Source: Clostridium sp.
Lineage (GTDB): Bacteria > Bacillota > Clostridia > Clostridiales > Clostridiaceae
NCBI GenBank assembly: GCA_003539755.1
Contig: DPOH01000186.1
Span: forward strand, 1 to 7,865
Direction: 5' to 3'
DNA length: 7,865 bases
Shown: piece by piece, positions 4,938-7,865 of the stretch
Layout of the letters: each line of letters starts with the position of its first letter
How positions within the stretch are numbered: the first letter of the stretch is position 1
Program-made: the position numbers and the translations under genes
Notes under the pieces: model-generated
Database searches by the model: none
Seen by the model: the letters and a program-made list of their open reading frames with translations, nothing else
Told to the model about the DNA's origin: nothing

Positions 4938-6989
4938 ATGATTTTTAAAAGTCTAAGAAAGAAAAAAATCCTTTCATCATTTTTAGCTTTAACTATGATG
5001 CTAACTTTTATGGCACCGGTTTCAGTAAAAGCAGCTGAAAGCAATGATGAAAAGGAAGTAGTCATTCTTACAAATGATGCAAAATATAGTAAGACGACAG
5101 ATGACAACAGTATTGATATTCAGGTATTAACAACTACAGATTCACATGGTAGATTTCTTCCATATGATTATGCAATTAATGCTGCTGATAATTCTGGAAG
5201 TTTGGCACAGATTGCAACTAAAGTAAGAGAGTTAAGAACTGAAAATCCTAATACTATTCTTGTAGATGCAGGAGATATAATTCAGGATAATTCGGAATCA
5301 TTATTTATTAATAGTTCATCAAATCCTATGATTGAAGCTATGAACATATTAGGATATGATACTATGACTCTTGGAAACCATGAATTTAATTATGGCATTC
5401 CAGCATTGCAAAGAATAATTTCTCAATTTAAGGGAACTGCTCTTTGTGGAAATGTATATAATTCAGATGGAAGCAGACTTGCAGCACCTTATACAGTTAT
5501 TGAAAGAGGTGGAGTTAAGGTTGGTATAATTGGAATGGTTACTCCTAATATCACTAAATGGGACTCTGCTAATCTTGAAGGATACAAAGTAACTAACCCA
5601 GTTGAAGAAACAAAAGCTGCAATAGCAGAATTAAAGAAACAAGATGTTAGTGCAATAGTAGCAGTAGATCACGTTGGAGAAACTCAAGAATTTGATCAAG
5701 AAGGTTCAAGTGCAATTGAAATAATAGATGCATGTCCTGAAATTGATGCATTTGTTGCAGCTCATTTTCATGTTAAGATTGCAGGTAATTACTGCTATAA
5801 TGGAAAAACTTATTCATTAAATGCTGCCGATAATACAGTAACTGCAACAACTAAAGACGGAAAAGTTACAACTGAAACTTTAGAAGCTTATAATGAAGCT
5901 AAAGCTAAAGGAACAGTAATTATTGAAGCAAATAAATGGGCTAAGACTTTAGGACAAATAAATATAAAACTAACTAAAGATAGTAATGGAAAATATGTTA
6001 TTGCAAATAAAGGCAACGATATAACAACAGCATTATATGACATGGCTCCTAAAGGACAAGCTGATGTAGAATCTGATATAAAAGTTGTGGACCAACTACA
6101 ACATTACAGCCAAACTGCTATTGATGATGCCAATACTCCAATAGGAGAATTAAAAGGTGGGAACCTAGTAGGTCCAGATGAAATTGCAGGAATAGATGAA
6201 GCAAAATTAAAACCAACAGCAATGATAGACCTTATAAACAAAGTACAAATGTATTATGGTGAAAAGATAGCAAATCATCCAATTGATGTTTCTGCAGCTG
6301 CAGCATTTAAGGATGGAGCTAATATATTAGAAGGAACAATTAAGAAATGTGATACAGCTAACATATACAAATTTGATAATACTTTATATGTATTTAAATT
6401 AAATGGAGCGCAACTAAAAAAATATATGGAATGGTCTGCTAAATACTATAATACATATAAAGATGGTGATTTGACTATTTCATTTAATAGTTCTATACCA
6501 GGATATAATTATGACATGTTTACAGGAGTAAAATATGATATAGATATATCTAAAGAACCAGGAAACAGAATTGTTAATTTAACAAAGATGGATGGAACTA
6601 AGATTACTGATTCAGATGAATTATATTTAGCAATTAATAACTATAGAGCTTCTACACAACTAATGACTAATGGTGAAATATATGGTGAAGGTGAAGAACT
6701 TCCAGTTCTAATTGGAAAATCAGAAGAAACTGCAGGTTTAGGTGAAGGAAGAATTAGAGACCTAATAGGTACATATATTCAAGAAGTAAAAGGCGGAATA
6801 ATTGAACCAGTATGCGATAATAATTGGAGCATTATAGGTAACAATTGGGATGAAGCTAAGAGAGCAAAAGCTGTTAAGTTAATAAATGATGGAACAATAA
6901 GTTTAGCTGGAGTTTCTGGTGAACAAACATCTGAAAATTCAAAGGCTGTAACTTGGAATGATGTTTTAAGCACTGGAAAAGCAAACTAG
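4938..6989 (+). CDS. Secreted CpdB-like 2',3'-cyclic-nucleotide phosphodiesterase/3'-nucleotidase
   Basis: A 683-residue exported metallophosphoesterase expected to hydrolyse 2',3'-cyclic nucleotides and/or nucleoside monophosphates outside the cell for phosphate and nucleoside salvage. Residues 1-33 form a Sec signal peptide: a KSLRKKK basic start, a hydrophobic core, and a likely cut near VKA-AES. Two-metal phosphoesterase motifs follow in order: TTTDSHG (D68, H70), VDAGD (D113), LGNHEFNYG (N147, H148), H245 in VAVDHVGE, and AHFH (H276, H278). The 5'-nucleotidase C-terminal domain covers about 385-610, with FDNTLYVFKLNG and the substrate-side segment GYNYDMFTGVKYDID (522-536). NHEFNYG and the NYD...GV.Y.ID segment point to the CpdB branch rather than UshA, which typically has NHEFD. 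The last motif has Ala275 where the family usually has Gly in GHxH. There is no LPXTG, S-layer-homology or membrane anchor, so it should be released or held loosely in the wall. It has its own promoter and terminator, making it a single-gene unit. Confidence 0.82.
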   Translation: MIFKSLRKKKILSSFLALTMMLTFMAPVSVKAAESNDEKEVVILTNDAKYSKTTDDNSIDIQVLTTTDSHGRFLPYDYAINAADNSGSLAQIATKVRELRTENPNTILVDAGDIIQDNSESLFINSSSNPMIEAMNILGYDTMTLGNHEFNYGIPALQRIISQFKGTALCGNVYNSDGSRLAAPYTVIERGGVKVGIIGMVTPNITKWDSANLEGYKVTNPVEETKAAIAELKKQDVSAIVAVDHVGETQEFDQEGSSAIEIIDACPEIDAFVAAHFHVKIAGNYCYNGKTYSLNAADNTVTATTKDGKVTTETLEAYNEAKAKGTVIIEANKWAKTLGQINIKLTKDSNGKYVIANKGNDITTALYDMAPKGQADVESDIKVVDQLQHYSQTAIDDANTPIGELKGGNLVGPDEIAGIDEAKLKPTAMIDLINKVQMYYGEKIANHPIDVSAAAAFKDGANILEGTIKKCDTANIYKFDNTLYVFKLNGAQLKKYMEWSAKYYNTYKDGDLTISFNSSIPGYNYDMFTGVKYDIDISKEPGNRIVNLTKMDGTKITDSDELYLAINNYRASTQLMTNGEIYGEGEELPVLIGKSEETAGLGEGRIRDLIGTYIQEVKGGIIEPVCDNNWSIIGNNWDEAKRAKAVKLINDGTISLAGVSGEQTSENSKAVTWNDVLSTGKAN

Positions 6990-7038
6990 AATCCATAATT
7001 GAACAATAAGTTCTTATATTAAAGATTTATTTATAATC

Positions 7039-7077
7039 AGAAAGTCATAGAGCATTTACAACTCTATGGCTTTTTCT
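7039..7077 (+). terminator. Rho-independent terminator after the secreted nucleotidase gene
   Basis: Twelve continuous pairs join 7041-7052 (AAAGTCATAGAG) with 7062-7073, around a 9-nt loop, and a T5 run (7071-7075) partly belongs to the stem. The T7045-G7069 pair is a wobble only on the plus strand, which supports termination of rightward transcription. It lies 50 nt after the stop codon and 39 nt before the next start. The following gene must use a promoter I cannot place, or read-through. Confidence 0.78.
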
Positions 7078-7115
7078 GAATATTGTATATTTAAAAAAAT
7101 GTGGCAGGTGGTATT

Positions 7116-7865
7116 ATGACGAAATTAAACAAAGTTCAATATATGTGTATTGCAATTCTAGCTATGCTTGTTTTAGGGCTCATAGGTTTTTCAGCGAAAC
7201 AAAGCAGAAGCTATTCTTTAAATATAAATGAAAATTATACTTTAGCAAAAGCTTTGGTGCAGGAAGTTGTATTTGACGATACAGAAAAATTACAAGGGGA
7301 TAACCCAGTTCGTCAGGCAAAACAAGAGTTTCAAATTAAAATATTAGATGGAAATCATAAAGGTGAAAGATATAAAATAAGACATACTATAGAAGCAATT
7401 GATATGCATAAGATATATGTAAGCAATGGAGATAAAATTATAGTAAATTATACTGTAGATGAAAATGATAAAATAACTTCAATTTCCCTTTATGAAATAT
7501 CAAGAGAAAATTATTTATATGTACTTATAGGAATATTTATATTATCAGTTATTTTAATTTGTGGCAAAAAGGGAATAAAGTCTGTTGTCAGCTTGTTGTT
7601 TACTGGTTTTATGATACTTAAGGTACTTATACCTATAGTAATATCAGGAGTAAATCCTGTTATATCAACTATTTCTGTATGTTTTGTAACTATAGCATTA
7701 GCCATAGTATTTTTAAACGGAATAAATAAGAAGTCACTTATATCAATAATTGGTACAGTTGGAGGCATAACAATAGCAGTTGTATGTGCCATATTTGTAG
7801 GAAAGCTATGTAAAATTACTGGAATGGCAGATACAGAGTCACAGATTATTGCATATACAAATTCA
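7116..7865 (+). CDS. YibE/F-type polytopic membrane protein, N-terminal part (runs off the right edge)
   Basis: The reading frame is open from the ATG at 7116 for 250 codons to the window end, so the 3' part is missing. Residues 8-26 form an N-terminal membrane segment. Residues 27-132 form a soluble, probably extracytoplasmic domain (contains DNPVRQAKQEFQIKIL and GERYKI). From 133 on come successive membrane helices, at about 133-149, 155-177, 180-201 and 207-231. The pattern CGKKGIKSVVSLLFTGFMIL, then a helix ending in NGINKKSLISIIGTVGG, then KLCKITGMADTESQ, is what I know of the YibE/F family, whose function is unknown. The ribosome binding site is AGGTGG (7106-7111). In Firmicutes these genes often come as adjacent YibE/F pairs, so a second copy may follow beyond the edge. 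Transport is often guessed for this family but nothing here shows a substrate. Confidence 0.78.
   Translation, partial: MTKLNKVQYMCIAILAMLVLGLIGFSAKQSRSYSLNINENYTLAKALVQEVVFDDTEKLQGDNPVRQAKQEFQIKILDGNHKGERYKIRHTIEAIDMHKIYVSNGDKIIVNYTVDENDKITSISLYEISRENYLYVLIGIFILSVILICGKKGIKSVVSLLFTGFMILKVLIPIVISGVNPVISTISVCFVTIALAIVFLNGINKKSLISIIGTVGGITIAVVCAIFVGKLCKITGMADTESQIIAYTNS

Noticed and set aside
4874..5107. Minus-strand open frame of 77 codons opposite the nucleotidase start
   Set aside because: It is antisense to the signal peptide and N-terminus of a well-supported gene, and it overlaps that gene's promoter and ribosome binding site.
6779..6973. Minus-strand open frame of 64 codons inside the nucleotidase gene
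   Set aside because: It lies antisense to the 3' end of a confident gene, and its protein has no recognisable features.
7511..7792. Minus-strand open frame of 93 codons near the right edge
   Set aside because: It is antisense to the membrane helices of the YibE/F-type gene. Its hydrophobic I/T-rich translation is what the opposite strand of such helices gives.

Overview
The window is very AT-rich with compact genes, strong purine-rich ribosome binding sites and TATAAT-type promoters. Together with the anaerobic redox genes this points to a low-GC Firmicute, most likely a Clostridium (sensu stricto). The genus is inferred from composition and gene content, not from any marker gene.

Layout. 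Positions 1-394 hold no intact gene: a leftward sigma-A-type promoter (76-104) for a gene beyond the left edge, a strong hairpin terminator (181-227), and on the minus strand a decayed C-terminal coding fragment (232-357). A short minus-strand DUF1622-type membrane protein follows (395-688). It has a TTG start and a stop codon that may be premature. A 226-bp divergent control region (689-914), with a 15-bp palindrome and a 9-bp direct repeat, separates it from a tight three-gene plus-strand operon (915-4669). That operon encodes a NasA/NarB-type molybdopterin oxidoreductase, a four-cluster ferredoxin-like subunit and an FAD/NAD(P) oxidoreductase.

The operon reads as a soluble cytoplasmic electron chain: NAD(P)H to FAD, to [4Fe-4S] clusters, to Mo-bis-MGD, most likely ending on nitrate. 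No nitrate transporter, nitrite reductase or molybdenum-cofactor gene lies in the window. The substrate is therefore inferred from family motifs.

Between the operon and the next gene (4670-4937) is the least expected element: a 120-nt stretch (4687-4806) that folds on paper into a long closing stem around three hairpins. It lies upstream of a separate extended -10 promoter (4877-4906), so it looks like a free-standing structured RNA or an operon 3'-UTR element rather than a leader of the following gene. That gene (4938-6989) encodes a secreted CpdB-like 2',3'-cyclic-nucleotide phosphodiesterase/3'-nucleotidase and ends at a clear terminator (7039-7077). The last gene (7116 to the right edge) is the N-terminal 250 residues of a YibE/F-type polytopic membrane protein.
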